64,000 nucleotides of DNA from Ochromonas danica (Eukaryota > Sar > Chrysophyceae > Chromulinales > Chromulinaceae). The stretch spans positions 124,001 through 188,000 of the forward strand of contig VKHL01000022.1 in NCBI GenBank assembly GCA_015146655.1, in the 5' to 3' direction. Shown here piece by piece: positions 1-10,644 of this stretch (positions are counted from its first letter, which is position 1; each line of letters opens with the position of its first letter). The position numbers were made by a program, and so were the translations under genes. The notes beneath the pieces were generated by a model that did not search any database, was not told where the DNA came from, and was given only the letters and a program-made list of their open reading frames with translations.

Positions 1-2838
1 CTATCTGCTGATTTGTCGATAGGAAGATGATCAAGATCGTCTTCTTGCATAAGGAAGTCTAACATATCATCTTCTCCAATCATGATATCTTCTTCTTCCT
101 CCTGCTCCGCTTCAACCACTGCTTTAGCTTTACTTGCAGATTTCTTTTCCTTGGCGACATCTTTCTTGGGCAAGGGGAGAGGTGTACTTTGTTTTGTCGG
201 TTCTTCTTCGTCCTCCTCCTCCTCCTCTTCCATCGCTTCACCTTCTTCGGGTACTTCTCCAGATAAGACAGCATCAGCATCCTCGGCATCAATGACTGTG
301 CCCAAGATAGCATCAATTAGCCCACCTCCAACTATCTGATCTTCATCCAATAATGGCAAATAAGCAACCCACACACGCTTGATCACATCTCTCACGCCTC
401 GACTACCTGCCTCAGAAACAGTGGACAAGAGATCGACAGATACTCCAAACATGCGCAAATCTAGACTCTCTTCTTCTTCTTCCTCTTCCTCGTCATCAAC
501 GGCTTTCTTTTGATTTGAGGAAGATTCATCATTATTAGCCTCCTCCAGAATGGAAGTGATTACAGAAGATGCCTCCAGAATAGTCTACACATAACAAATG
601 CAGGGTTAGGCTATGGCAAATGCAATGCAGAGCAATGAATGACTTACATTGAGAGAGACTTCTTGGCTGATAATATAATGTCCAATAGCCAGCATAATCA
701 ACACAAAACCAGCTTCTGCAAATTTCTCAATTTTCTTATTCTCTTGTTGACTCTGCTTGGCTAAAATTCCATGTAGAGAAGTAATATGATCATTCAAGAC
801 AGTTAATACATCTTTTATATCTTGCTCTTCATCATCATCTTCATGAGAATTTTTGGTAGTTGATCGAACTTCCAAATGTTGAATAAACAAAGAAAGAGTT
901 TTCCAAAGAGCGAACAAGTTCTTATACTTCGTCTGTCGAACAAGAGAACCTGCTGCTTGTTGAGCTTCATCTCTTCCATGATAAGGCTTATGCAAAAGAA
1001 TATCTGTTAGACCAGCTTGTAGATGCATAGAAGCAAAGTCAACATCCTCTTGTGAGATGGTGGAAGTAAAGGTAGATTCCTCCAAAATATGAACACATTC
1101 TAACAGGAAGGCTAATTCACTTTCAACATTATCAACATTTCCATTATTAGAAGCATCCTTCTTAGATGATTTCTTAGCCTTCTTCTTGGTTTCAGTCTTG
1201 GTAAGTGAGGTGTGACCAGTGGAGAAACGAGTCAAACGAAGGAGAACAGCCAACACTGCAATAGGCAAGATACCCGCATCATTGTTATACGTTCTTGCTT
1301 TAGCCAGTTGAACCAAAGAAACAACAATGCTGCGCACATGACTAAATGCTTCATTAATGTTGTCGTCTTCATCTTCACTTCCTTCTTCATCTTCTAACTT
1401 CTTCTCTTCTTGCATTGTTGTTTGCTCACTAACAAGAACGGTGCAAAGTAGCTTCAAATAGGATTGAGCAGCATGTTCATCTAATGATTTGATTAAGGTA
1501 TTCATAATAGTGGTACGATACTGCTTGTCAAAGTTCGCTCCATTGTGTTGAGAGAGAACGCCTAAAAGCGCCACCTTGCTCTCTGTGCAATCCATCGCAC
1601 TAGCAGCCAATTCCTCCAAAATCCCACCAGCCATTTCATAGAGAATATTGGCTGCTTTAAGACGGCAAGAAGCAATCGAGCGAACGACCTGCGAAGTGAG
1701 TACTTCCGGCACAGTTTCTGAAGGAACTAAACGGAACAACTTGACCACCAGCTTCATAGCCACGGAACGCTTTTCTTTACTCCCAATCCACAAATGAGTA
1801 CTCATGAAATTAACAATAGCAGTCAAAGCGACTTGAGATTCAGAAGAAAGAGCTTGCATTCTAATCAAACAAACAACAGACAGTGAATTAGTATTAACAT
1901 GGTAACCAGCCACTGTAATCATGGAGTGACAATTGTTACCTTTGCTGAGGTAACTCTCTTTCAGTAGTTAATGGTGTAACAAATCCTATAATATAATCCC
2001 AAACTTTATGAAGTTGAGGGAACTTTTTCGAAGATTGTAATAAAGGTTGAGCATATTTATCCAAATCCTCCACAGTAATATGCAACTCTGCAGGGATGAT
2101 TGACTCAAATACCTTATTAAAAGAAGTCGATATACTAGCTAGATGCTGTAAGCTCAATCGAAATAGGATATTATTAGCATTGACTTCCTCATCAGCGATA
2201 GAGATAAGCTTGACAATCTTGCCCAATGCCTTCTCTAAGAAGGTAGTCTTGGAGGAGAGAGTGGAGAGTAAGACCATGATCGCTTCGATTGTTAATTCTT
2301 GTACCCATAGTCTTTTATTATGAAGAGATAAGATACGATCTAACAAGGCAAGACTAATCTCATCAGACTGGTCATTGTACAGACCAGATCGAATAAAGGC
2401 AAGATAAGCAAAGAGCTTGCCAAACATAGCATCACGTTCCTCAGCACCGCTCATGGAGGTGGTTATCTATAACAAGAGGAGAGAGAGGGAAGGAGGATAA
2501 GTGAGTATGACTGTGGGTGGTGTGAATGGGTGAGGGGAGGCAGGACCTACCATAAGGTGCTTGTCCACGAGCTCTAGGAGACCTTCAAGAGGCTCAGGGA
2601 AAACAGCTAATTGCTCAACAAAAGCAACAGCAAATCCTAGACGAGCAGAATCTCTATTTGAGGCCATGCCTTTAATCAATCGTTCAGAGCTATACTTGAC
2701 ATATTCCTCTTGCTCTTTAGTGGTACGAGATTGAATATGAGAGATTAACCCATTCGCAGCTTTGATACGAACATCCTTATCGTCTGATGCAAGGTCCCAA
2801 TAAAACTGCTTAAATGCACTATCTGATTTTACAGACAT
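1..2838 (-). CDS. MYBBP1A: POL5/MYBBP1A (DNA polymerase phi family) nucleolar protein, 3' end outside window
   Basis: Four exons read 2838-2551, 2466-1940, 1860-648 and 584-1, with GT-AG introns of 84, 79 and 63 bp that all keep frame. The last exon runs off the window, so the C-terminus is missing. I chose the ATG at 2838 because the upstream extension of this frame starts only with GTG and the Pol5 family begins directly with this helical block. Seen: HEAT-like helices, an N-terminal stretch resembling the Pol5 signature (ARLGFAVAFVEQL, then EERDAMFGKLFAYLAFIRSG across the first intron), and a very acidic, Lys-rich tail. Family knowledge: Pol5/MYBBP1A proteins act in the nucleolus in rDNA transcription and ribosome assembly and are not active polymerases. 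The gene diverges from the helicase gene at 3262. Family assignment is fairly secure; the extent of the acidic tail is unknown. Confidence 0.85.
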
Positions 2839-3261
2839 ACTGCAGGTTTTTCTTTCAATGGAAGGGTTGTTGTTTCGAGAGGTCCAACCAAACACCTTTG
2901 ATTGGTCATGCTCGAGACCGACTTGCCATTCCGCTATAGAAGGTTTATAAATCAGAATATTCGAGTTTTGCCAGGGTGTTTTTCTTGGTCAAAACCGGCT
3001 ATGAAACAGTTTTTTAAGAATGAGAAGAAGATAAATAAATAAAATGAAATGAAAAATGAAAACTGAAGATCGCGAAGCATTGTCTTCAAAAGAAAACTGA
3101 AGATACTCTTGATCAGCTGGTGAAGCAGGAATCTCTGAGCAAGTATGATAGGAGGGTATCCATGGATCATAATCGAAATCGTGGCTTGCTCTGCGTTGAG
3201 TTGAAGGCATTGGCAGTAGCAACTGTCCAAATCAACATCAATCAGTCTTCAGTTGTATATC
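2839..3261. promoter_or_regulatory. Divergent intergenic region between POL5-like and HFM1-like genes
   Basis: These 423 bp lie between two divergent start codons and must hold both promoters and 5' leaders. Part is A/T-rich with runs of A and T. The short open frames here begin with GTG or lack family resemblance and I do not regard them as genes. No core promoter motif can be named with confidence. Confidence 0.4.
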
Positions 3262-6200
3262 ATGATGCAAAGAAGATCAGTTCAAGATATTATTCCACAA
3301 GAAGTACAATGTCTCTTTCCCTTTGATTACTTTAATGATATGCAAGCTCAATTAGTTAGTCAGTTGTTGGGTAGTGATAAGAACGTTGTCGTGGCTGCGC
3401 CAACTGGATCAGGCAAAACGGTTATTCTAGAGCTGGCACTTGCGAGACTGATTCTTTCCAACAAGACATTGCGGTGTGTATATATAGCGCCAAGTAAGGC
3501 TCTTTGCCAACAACGATGGACTGAGTGGAAGCTGAAGCTCGAACCGTTGAAGATGCAAGTCTTGGAAGTCACTGGCGATGTGGACTGGAAAGAAGTGATG
3601 AAAACTATATCAACAGCAGCAATCATCGTAACAACTCCCGAAAAATGGGATGCATTGACTAGGATGTGGAGAGACAATATCTTTCTATTGGGGCTGATTG
3701 ACTTGCTAATGCTGGACGAGATTCATCATTTGGGAGAAGATCGCGGTGCTATTTTAGAGACAGTTGTTGTAAGACTTCGAATGATCAATCGTCATTCTCT
3801 TCTGGAAGACACCAATTCTTCGCAACGAAGGTAAGTTGATTATTTGAACGTTTACGCATAGTTTATGAAAAGGAGTGTGGTGGACAGGATGCGGATAGTG
3901 GCATTGAGTGCTACTCTGCCTAATATTGGTGATGTTGGAAAATGGTTGGAATGTGAAGAGGACTGCATTCACTTTTTTGATGATAGCTTTCGCCCTGTAC
4001 CTCTCCGGGTGTTATGCTTTGGCTACGAGTGTCGAGGCAACCAGTACCTTTTCGAAAAATCTCTCGATCGCCATTTGAAAGACTTAATCAAGACATATAG
4101 TTCTGGTCGACAAACGCTGGTGTTTTGTGCCAGTAAGAAGGGTACTCAATCTTGCGCTGCATTTCTGAAGCAGAATCAAATTCTCTCCTCGTGGCAGGGT
4201 GCTGCTGATTCCTTGATAAAGTACTCTTGTGAGCAGCTTCAAGACAAAGCGCTAGCTGAGTTAATTCCATTTGGTGTAGCATATCACCATGCAGGATTAC
4301 CTCCTGACGATCGAATGATCATTGAACAGCTTTTCTTACAGAATAGAATTAGAGTGCTTTGCTCAACGTCGACTTTGGCTCATGGCATGAACCTGCCAGC
4401 ATATCTGGTGATTGTGAAGGGCACGTTTGCTTGGAGAGGTAGCGGGAGAGGGTATGAACACCTAAAGAGGTCTGATGTTATTCAAATGCTAGGCAGAGCA
4501 GGTCGTTTAGGATATGACAGTGAAGGCATTGCTATAATAATGACTTCAGCACAAGATCAGCATATCTATTCCTCTATGTCACTGCAAGCGGATGTTGTTG
4601 AATCCAAGCTTACGCTGGTGGTTCACGAGGGTAAGAAACTTTATTCCATTGACACCCCTTGCGGATGGCTGACATGACAACGCACCGCACTTTAGCTTTG
4701 GTTGCTGAGGTGTCACAGCATGTAATTAGAAGCTTAAGCAGTTGCGTGGATTGGATTAAATCAACGTTCTTTTATGTGAGGTGATGCTATCTACTACTCT
4801 TCATTTTGAGACTTCCCCATTAGTGTTCAATTTGTGCAGGTTATTACGCGATCCCTCTTCAGGTTTCGCTGATAAGGATTCGGTTGAGGCATACGTAAAT
4901 AATCTATGTCGGAAGTAAGTAGTTTGAGGAGCTATGTTCATGAGAAAACTTCAACATGTTCTGTTAGTGCTTTAGAAAATCTTAAGGAGGCGAAATTGGT
5001 GGGATATGTAAAAGGAGAGATTCTGGAGGATCCTACAGTTGAACCTCTTCCAGAAGCTCATATTATGTCGAAGGCATTGATTAAGTTTGGATCCATGAAA
5101 TTGTTAACGAGTCTCACAGCTGATATGCAGCTACATCAGGTGACTATTGATTTGATGTCGTGGATGTTCTTGATTTCCTTATCATTTTCTGAAGCTTATT
5201 AAGGCGTTCTCAGCTTGTGAAGAACTTCATAAACCAGTTCGCAGATCCGAGAAAAAGACTTTAAATGATTTGATGAAGTTTGTCCGCTTTCCATTACGAG
5301 AGAGAGTTCAAGACCCTTCGCACAAGAGCTATGTCCTCATGCAAGCTGCAGTAAATGCCACAGAAATTAAAGACTTTACTCTGCGGATCGAGCAAGCTGA
5401 TATTGTGGAGAATGCAACCAGATTGTTGAAAGGCTTACAGGAGCTGTGTGTCCACCGTCAATTAGGTTTCCTTTTGGAGGCGACCATTTTATTCGAGCGA
5501 GCATTGCGTACCCGTTTGTGGGAAGGCTTGAATTCTTGCCAGTTTTTCCAATGTGGTGGCTTGTCCGCGAAAACAATGAAGGCTTTGCAAGCCAATGGAA
5601 TCAACAGTGTAACAGATATTTATGGTTTGTCTTTGGCGCAAGTGCAACAACGAGTGGATTGTTCACCCAATGAAGCAAAGGTGATACTTCAATTTGCCGC
5701 CAGCGTCCATCGAAGCAGATTAGTAGCTTCCTTGAAAGCCATGGGGGAGCAAAAAGTGATTATAAGCATTGAATTGGCAGAGAAAGGAAATGAGATTATG
5801 GGTCTGCAACCAATGCCCTTTCAACTACTGTGCTATGATACTATTTCTGCAAAGTTGATTTGTTTCCGAAGATTACCTCTGGGATGCAACGGCACGGAAA
5901 TTTCTGTAAAGCTGCCCGACGGCCAAACTGATACAACTAAGCTGCGATGCAGAATTCTGGGTAGCTTGGTTGGTGCAGACTACAGCTGTGGAGCGCCCAT
6001 TAATGAAGAGGTTACATCGAAACGAAAGCGCATATCAGGCACTGAGCCAACAGTCCCGCAAGCAAAGAAAACGAAACCCATCCAAAAATTGCACGATTCT
6101 TTGGACAGCTCAAGCAAAGTTAAGGATCGTCGTGAAGATAAAATGATTTCAGTGGCCAAGGATTCGAATTTTCAATCTCAGCCTAAACCGCTGGTTGGCG

Positions 6201-6787
6201 GCAATCAAAAGGACCGTTACTTTGAAATGTTTCGATGCCCTGAAACACCAAAGAAGTTGCTGAATCATCCACCTCCATCGAGCTGTTCCATTGAATCATC
6301 TATGTTGAACAAATACAAAGCTGAAGCTGAAAGCTTTAGTCAAAGAGTCGCTGATATCCGAGTGCCATCACTTTCTGTATTCAAACCTCGCACGGCCCAA
6401 ATAATGCAGGAAATCGGTTTGGTGGCTAACCCCATCACTGGCTCTCGAGAACAAATGATTTCACCCGATAATCGCAGTGATTTTATCTCTGGTTCTCAAA
6501 TAAAGAATGAGAATCTAATTATTCATCCCCTTCGATTGCTTACCTCAAGCTCCCAAGATGGGACTAAAGCTAGCCGATTCTTTGACTCCGTTGCTTCAAC
6601 AAACTCGATGAATCCCATTGAAGTTAAATCTTGTAGTCTTGGCAAGGGTGTTTCTACTTTGCTGCAGTCTGTTTATAAGGCCAAGAGTAGTGCTAGCGAT
6701 CGGATCTACTCTTCAAAAATAGACAGCACCAGCAATATAAGCCAATCTGACCCAATAGCTGAAGATTTTGCTGCGGCTTTTGGATAG
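3262..6787 (+). CDS. HFM1: HFM1/MER3-type meiotic DNA helicase (Ski2-like with Sec63 domain)
   Basis: Six exons: 3262-3830, 3888-4630, 4696-4780, 4840-4914, 4968-5139 and 5204-6787. All introns are 53-65 bp GT-AG and keep frame, giving about 1075 residues. The ATG at 3262 is used because the longer frame starts with TTG. Seen: FPFDYFNDMQ at the start of the helicase core, Walker A APTGSGKT (residues 46-53), DEIH box (152-155), TTPEKWDALTRMWRDN typical of MER3/HFM1, motif III ALSATLPN, motif VI QMLGRAGR, then winged-helix and Sec63-like helices (EKKTLNDLMKF matches a conserved HFM1 patch). The last ~300 residues are polar and poorly conserved. Known role: an ATP-dependent 3'-5' helicase that stabilises recombination intermediates and promotes crossovers in meiosis. 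Closest alternatives are other Ski2-like helicases (Brr2, ASCC3), but those have two helicase cassettes. Confidence 0.9.
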
Positions 6788-7286
6788 TCTTGTTTGGTGC
6801 TTATGTGGATGATTGGCTGACCTCGTTGCTTGTAATGATACTCAATATTTGTGCTCGTTTTCTATTTGTTGTGAACTCTTTCTGCCTTTAAAAATCTGAT
6901 CATTCAAGTTTACGCCCTATCAGCTTTGGATGTTAGGGTGTTGGCCTACCATGGCGTAAACGGGTAACGATACATTTGGGTTCTTGTTCTCCATTTTACA
7001 GTACCAGCACACATATCTCGATCTCAAAAGGAAAAGGGCCACCAAGATTTTCGTGTTCGGATTTTCGATTACTGTGTCGTCGTCCATCAGAGCAAACAAC
7101 CAACTTCCAACTTTGCTTTGTTGGTGGCGACGAGATTGAGATTTGGCGAAAGACTCCATCTTCGCTTTGTCTTCCAGGTAGGATTGTTCTGTCCTTTCCT
7201 TTCATGAAATAATTGTTGACTCTGAGTTTTTTCTATTGGCAGATATATTTTTGAATTCTCATATTTTCTATACCACAGCGTGAACA
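6788..7286. promoter_or_regulatory. Intergenic region and probable spliced 5' leader of the SR-protein gene
   Basis: Between the HFM1-like stop and the SR-protein start there is no convincing coding sequence. A donor-like GTAGGA at 7178 and a polypyrimidine tract ending in an AG near 7242 suggest a 5'-UTR intron before the ATG at 7287. Overlapping open frames on both strands around 6920-7212 have no recognisable protein and are treated as chance. Confidence 0.4.
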
Positions 7287-8073
7287 ATGGGAGACCGTGA
7301 GCGTGGAAGAGAAAGAACTCGCAGTGAGAGCAGAGGTCGCGGGGGTGGAGATAGAAGCAGTGATGATCGTGCTGCTAATGGATCCACCGTGTCTTTGCTC
7401 GTGCGTAACATCTCCTTCCGTGTGCGCGCCGAGGAGCTGAAGGACATCTTCGGTCGCTATGGCGAAGTCCGTGACGTCTACATTCCTCAGGTATATTCTA
7501 CCCCTGTCTTCTTTACTAGAATAATCCTTGACCAAGATGTGATGTAGGACTATTACAACAAGAAGCCTCGCGGATTTGCTTTTATTGAGTTCTACAATCG
7601 CCGTGAAGCTGCCGCAGCTGTTGAGAATCTTGAGAGATATCAATTAGATGGTCGTGAGTTGAACGTGGTCTTTGCCAAAGATCGTAGGAAGAGTGCTGAT
7701 GAGATGCGTACTGCTGATCGTCGCGGTGGCTATGATCGCCGTGGCGACTCTCGCGAACGAGGAGGCCGCCGCTATGCCTCTCGTAGTCGCTCTCGCGAAC
7801 GCGACTCTCGTGATTATGGTAACTATCGTCGTGAAGATCGTGGTGGTTATGCCCGTGAAGATCGTGGTGGCTATGAATATGTTAGTTTCTTGTCTTTGGT
7901 TGGTTTGTTATGCGGCTGACATGTTGTGCAATAATGCGATGTGTTATGTTCTATAGGATCGACGAAGCCCTCCTCGTGGTCGCTCACCATCTCCTCGTAG
8001 AGACGCTTCCCCTCCTGCTCGCAGGAGAGAGAGCCCTGGCCCTTCTCGTTCTCCTTCTCCCAACGAACGCTAA
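7287..8073 (+). CDS. SR-family splicing factor with one RRM (SC35-like/SRSF10-like)
   Basis: Exons 7287-7490, 7548-7880 and 7957-8073 (introns 57 and 76 bp, both phase 0) give 217 residues. An RRM at about residues 33-115 contains RNP2-like VSLLVRNIS and RNP1-like KPRGFAFIEF, followed by the SC35-like signature ELNVVFAKDRRKSADEMR. The C-terminus is rich in Arg-Ser, Arg-Asp and Arg-Gly pairs, and the last exon encodes several RSPSP repeats. Known role: nuclear pre-mRNA binding through the RRM and spliceosome recruitment through the phosphorylated RS tail. Codons here are richer in G/C-ending triplets than in neighbours, as expected for a highly expressed gene. A spliced 5' leader is likely. 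Exact SR subfamily is uncertain. Confidence 0.88.
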
Positions 8074-9241
8074 CTTCCTCTTCCTTATTCTTCTGAGAAC
8101 GGCATCGCTCTTTTGGCACTGTAAACATCGTCTCTCAAGTTACACATCGTATGCTGCGTGGTGATACAATGAGATGAAAGAGAACTAATTGAAGGAAAGA
8201 AAAACCTGCCCTGCGGTAGTGATGAAAGAGTGTAAATCAAATGAGAGTCCCACAAAGCAAAGAACCTTTACCTCATGTCAAGGCCAAGAGCAGGCCAAGC
8301 TCATCTATTAACATGCAAGTCTCGATTTGATGAAGAGATTGGAAGCACTTAAGTCAATTAGAAAGACACATGGAAGAAAAATGAGCCCAGTCCAGGAGCC
8401 CCCATAACATTGCTCGAGTTCGTGAGTAGAAGCAAATTTACCAACACGTTACGACAAGACTTTCGTCCTCCCCATATTACCCAAGAGGTGATGGTTGATG
8501 AATGACCATGGTCTTGGGGATTTCGTGGGTAACTTGTTTGAGGGCGAGCGTTCTTTAGCACATGGTATGCCTGCCACCTTTCAACTCAAGCGAAAGGACT
8601 AATGGTTTGCTTCTTTTGCACTTCGGTGTTACTTAATGATACTGTTGTGCATGAAAAGGTGAAAGAATTGATGCTGCATTGACGTAGTCACCGGATGTTC
8701 AATACCAATAAGTCCTATCTTTCACTAACATATGTGGTGTTGTTGAAGATGAAGCCGTTCCTATGTTTTCCATTAAAATGCTACGTGCCAGTCCAACCGA
8801 TCGTAGAAGATCGAGTAGTTATTTGAAACTACAACCATTGTATTGTTTGAAGATTATAGGAAGTTTAGAGGAGATGAAAGCATTACAACTACCAAGTGAA
8901 AGACTTAGTATTAATATATATTAGTGTATATATATGAAGGGGGCAACTGAAAGACTTTCTCTAACTTAAACATTAGCGATTTAATCTTCTTAGTTGTTAG
9001 AAAAATGCTACGGAAGGTGTTGGTATTCTTGGCAGGTAGTATAAAATGACAATACTAGTAGTAGTAGATGGTGACGACGATGACGATGATTATGATAGTA
9101 GTCTCTAATGCTTTTCCTCTTTCCTCATCCTTTTCAACCCTCCATTGCAACCACGATTATAAGCAAAACTGGTTTCTCACTTCAAGACAGCATCTGACTG
9201 ACTATCATCAACTTCACCATCTTCTGAGGAGATGATGAGAT
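8074..9241. other. Gene-free intergenic stretch
   Basis: About 1.17 kb between the SR-protein stop and the 3' end of the small secreted-protein gene. I see no supported gene, only short frames without family likeness. Notable content: an AT-rich TA-alternating patch near 8908-8936 and a short GATGACGACGATGACGATGAT repeat near 9067-9090. It presumably holds the 3' ends of both flanking genes. Confidence 0.5.
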
Positions 9242-9765
9242 TTAAGCAGTTTGTGGAGCCTCTACAGGAGCTGGAGGGACAGGCTTGACAGTGACGGCTT
9301 CAACAGCAGAGATGCCAGGGATAGCCTTGACAGCTGCCACGAATTGATCCTCTGGAGTGAAGTTCTTTGCCTCCTAAACAACCAATCAATCATAGACATT
9401 TCATCGATAAATGACATCATATGGGTCAAATGATGGATGAATAGATGACTTACCCATGAAGAGAAGTCCTTTTCATTCACTTCAAGAATGACTTTAATAT
9501 CATTAGTCTCTTTATCCACCACTTTCTCAATATGCTTGAGACCAGGTACTCTATGTAAGACCGTGTTGAACAAAACCAATGTTTGTTGAACAGAAGCATC
9601 TGCTTTATCATCACCATTCCACTTGAAAGTCCATTCACGCTTGATAGTATCCTGATGATGACCATGACTCAAATGGAGACCAAAAGCACGTGAAGGGGCA
9701 GGGAAAGTTCGGAAAGCCAAAGTATTCACAGCCAAGAGAACAAGAACAAGAAAGAGAAGCTGCAT
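9242..9765 (-). CDS. Small secreted protein of unknown function (147 aa)
   Basis: Two exons, 9765-9454 and 9373-9242, joined by an 80-bp GT-AG intron, encode 147 residues. The N-terminus is a clear signal peptide (MQLLFLVLVLLAVNTLAF, residues 1-18), so the mature protein is probably secreted or lumenal. The rest looks like one compact alpha/beta domain of about 110 residues, ending in a Pro/Val/Ala-rich tail. A stretch VLHRVPGLKHIEKV and a later VAAVKAIPGISAVEAV resemble each other, so the fold may be an internal repeat of a small beta-alpha-beta unit. I do not recognise the family. Its promoter abuts the start of the nucleotidyltransferase duplication. Confidence 0.7.
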
Positions 9766-9858
9766 CTTAACGTATCTTAGAGATGATAATAGAAAAACGA
9801 GTAGTGGAGGGAAGAAGGTTAGTTGAGGGTTATTTGGCTAATAGTCTATTAGACTCTA

Positions 9859-9899
9859 TAGTACAAGCACAAAAGGCCTTCTTGGTCTTGTTGTCTCCC
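9859..9899 (+). promoter_or_regulatory. Conserved upstream box, copy A (partner at 12351-12391)
   Basis: About 40 bp that match the corresponding position upstream of the second nucleotidyltransferase gene almost base for base, while surrounding non-coding DNA has diverged. Conservation above the local background suggests a promoter or leader element, though recent gene conversion is also possible. Confidence 0.4.
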
Positions 9900-9963
9900 C
9901 CACCACTGCAAGATTCAATTTGAAGCGCAATCCTGCCTCCGCAACAACAAGCACCAGGCTTGC

Positions 9964-10086
9964 ATGGAAAACATGGAATCCACATGGAACTACCGAGGGC
10001 TTTTCGATCCAGCTGCCCCTCAATTGGATGTTAACGTTATTTTCTCCATGATCATAAGGTTTGATCGAGATCACTTCCACTATTAA
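9964..10086 (+). pseudogene. Relic N-terminal coding start of the ancestral nucleotidyltransferase (copy A)
   Basis: An open frame from ATG 9964 to TAA 10084-10086 (40 codons) begins with MENMESTWNYRG, which matches the N-terminus of the intact second gene (MESTWNHRG, from 12437) in both DNA and protein. After that the copies diverge and this frame soon ends. It therefore looks like the original first codons of copy A, now cut off from the nucleotidyltransferase domain by the inserted zinc-finger DNA. It could still serve as a leader exon of the copy A transcript, since a GT follows within the frame, but I cannot support a specific splice. Confidence 0.5.
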
Positions 10087-10254
10087 CGAGAATGGCTGAA
10101 TTTGAATTGCCAATTGGAACCAACACAAACGAGAGGTCTTGGTGCTTCAAATTGCCGCGCAGACAATGGGGCGGCCTGGGGCTGAGAGAGGTCCACCTTC
10201 TGCTCTGCTCATGTTGGACGGGTGTGGGTGGGGACCAGAGACGTCACAATCAAA

Positions 10255-10644
10255 ATGCATCTGTACCTCATTGCTTCTCATGATGGGAAATGTCCCAAAG
10301 TCTTAAATGATATCAAAATAGAGGGAAATATCACTTTTAATGACATAGATTTTAAAATAATTTTGTTCACGACACCTAATGCAGAATACCTCGGTCCACC
10401 AGGAAAACATCCAAACTGCTTTGAAGTCATTCAGGCTAAAACCAATTGCTCCAGTGGACCTTATACGCGACTCCTGACGTATACAGTAACTGATTTGATT
10501 AAATACTATGGATATGGATATAGTGGTGGTAATTCAGTATTTTTTATCAACGACGAAACTTACAATTACCTCGAACTGGGGAACTATCTCATTGAGAATT
10601 ATAGAAATTTAACATGCAAAGTTCTGATTGGATGCGAGATTTGA
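10255..10644 (+). CDS. Upstream coding segment of the zinc-finger nucleotidyltransferase gene (probable first exon)
   Basis: This frame starts at ATG 10255 and stays open to 10644 (129 codons), overlapping the next frame. It encodes a globular-looking segment (MHLYLIASHDGKCPKV at the start, then hydrophobic beta-like stretches and a Tyr/Gly-rich part). I recognise no family. A GT-AG intron can be drawn from 10537 to 10604 (68 bp, the usual size here). It would join residues 1-94 in frame to the downstream zinc-finger frame and give a protein of about 590 residues. The donor, GTATTT, is weaker than most in this window, so the join is inference. Otherwise these could be two overlapping but separate reading frames. 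Confidence 0.45.
   Translation: MHLYLIASHDGKCPKVLNDIKIEGNITFNDIDFKIILFTTPNAEYLGPPGKHPNCFEVIQAKTNCSSGPYTRLLTYTVTDLIKYYGYGYSGGNSVFFINDETYNYLELGNYLIENYRNLTCKVLIGCEI

Noticed and set aside
80-339. Lys/Arg-rich and Ser-rich open frames near the left edge
   Set aside because: Shadows of the acidic exon of the POL5-like gene in other frames.
3120-3326. Plus-strand frame upstream of the HFM1 start
   Set aside because: Different frame from the helicase, no family likeness, lies in the divergent promoter region.
6920-7212. Four overlapping frames on both strands
   Set aside because: No coherent protein; position fits the spliced 5' leader of the SR-protein gene.
10092-10283. 63-codon plus frame before the zinc-finger segment
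   Set aside because: No family likeness and overlaps a more coherent frame; could be part of a leader exon but not supportable.
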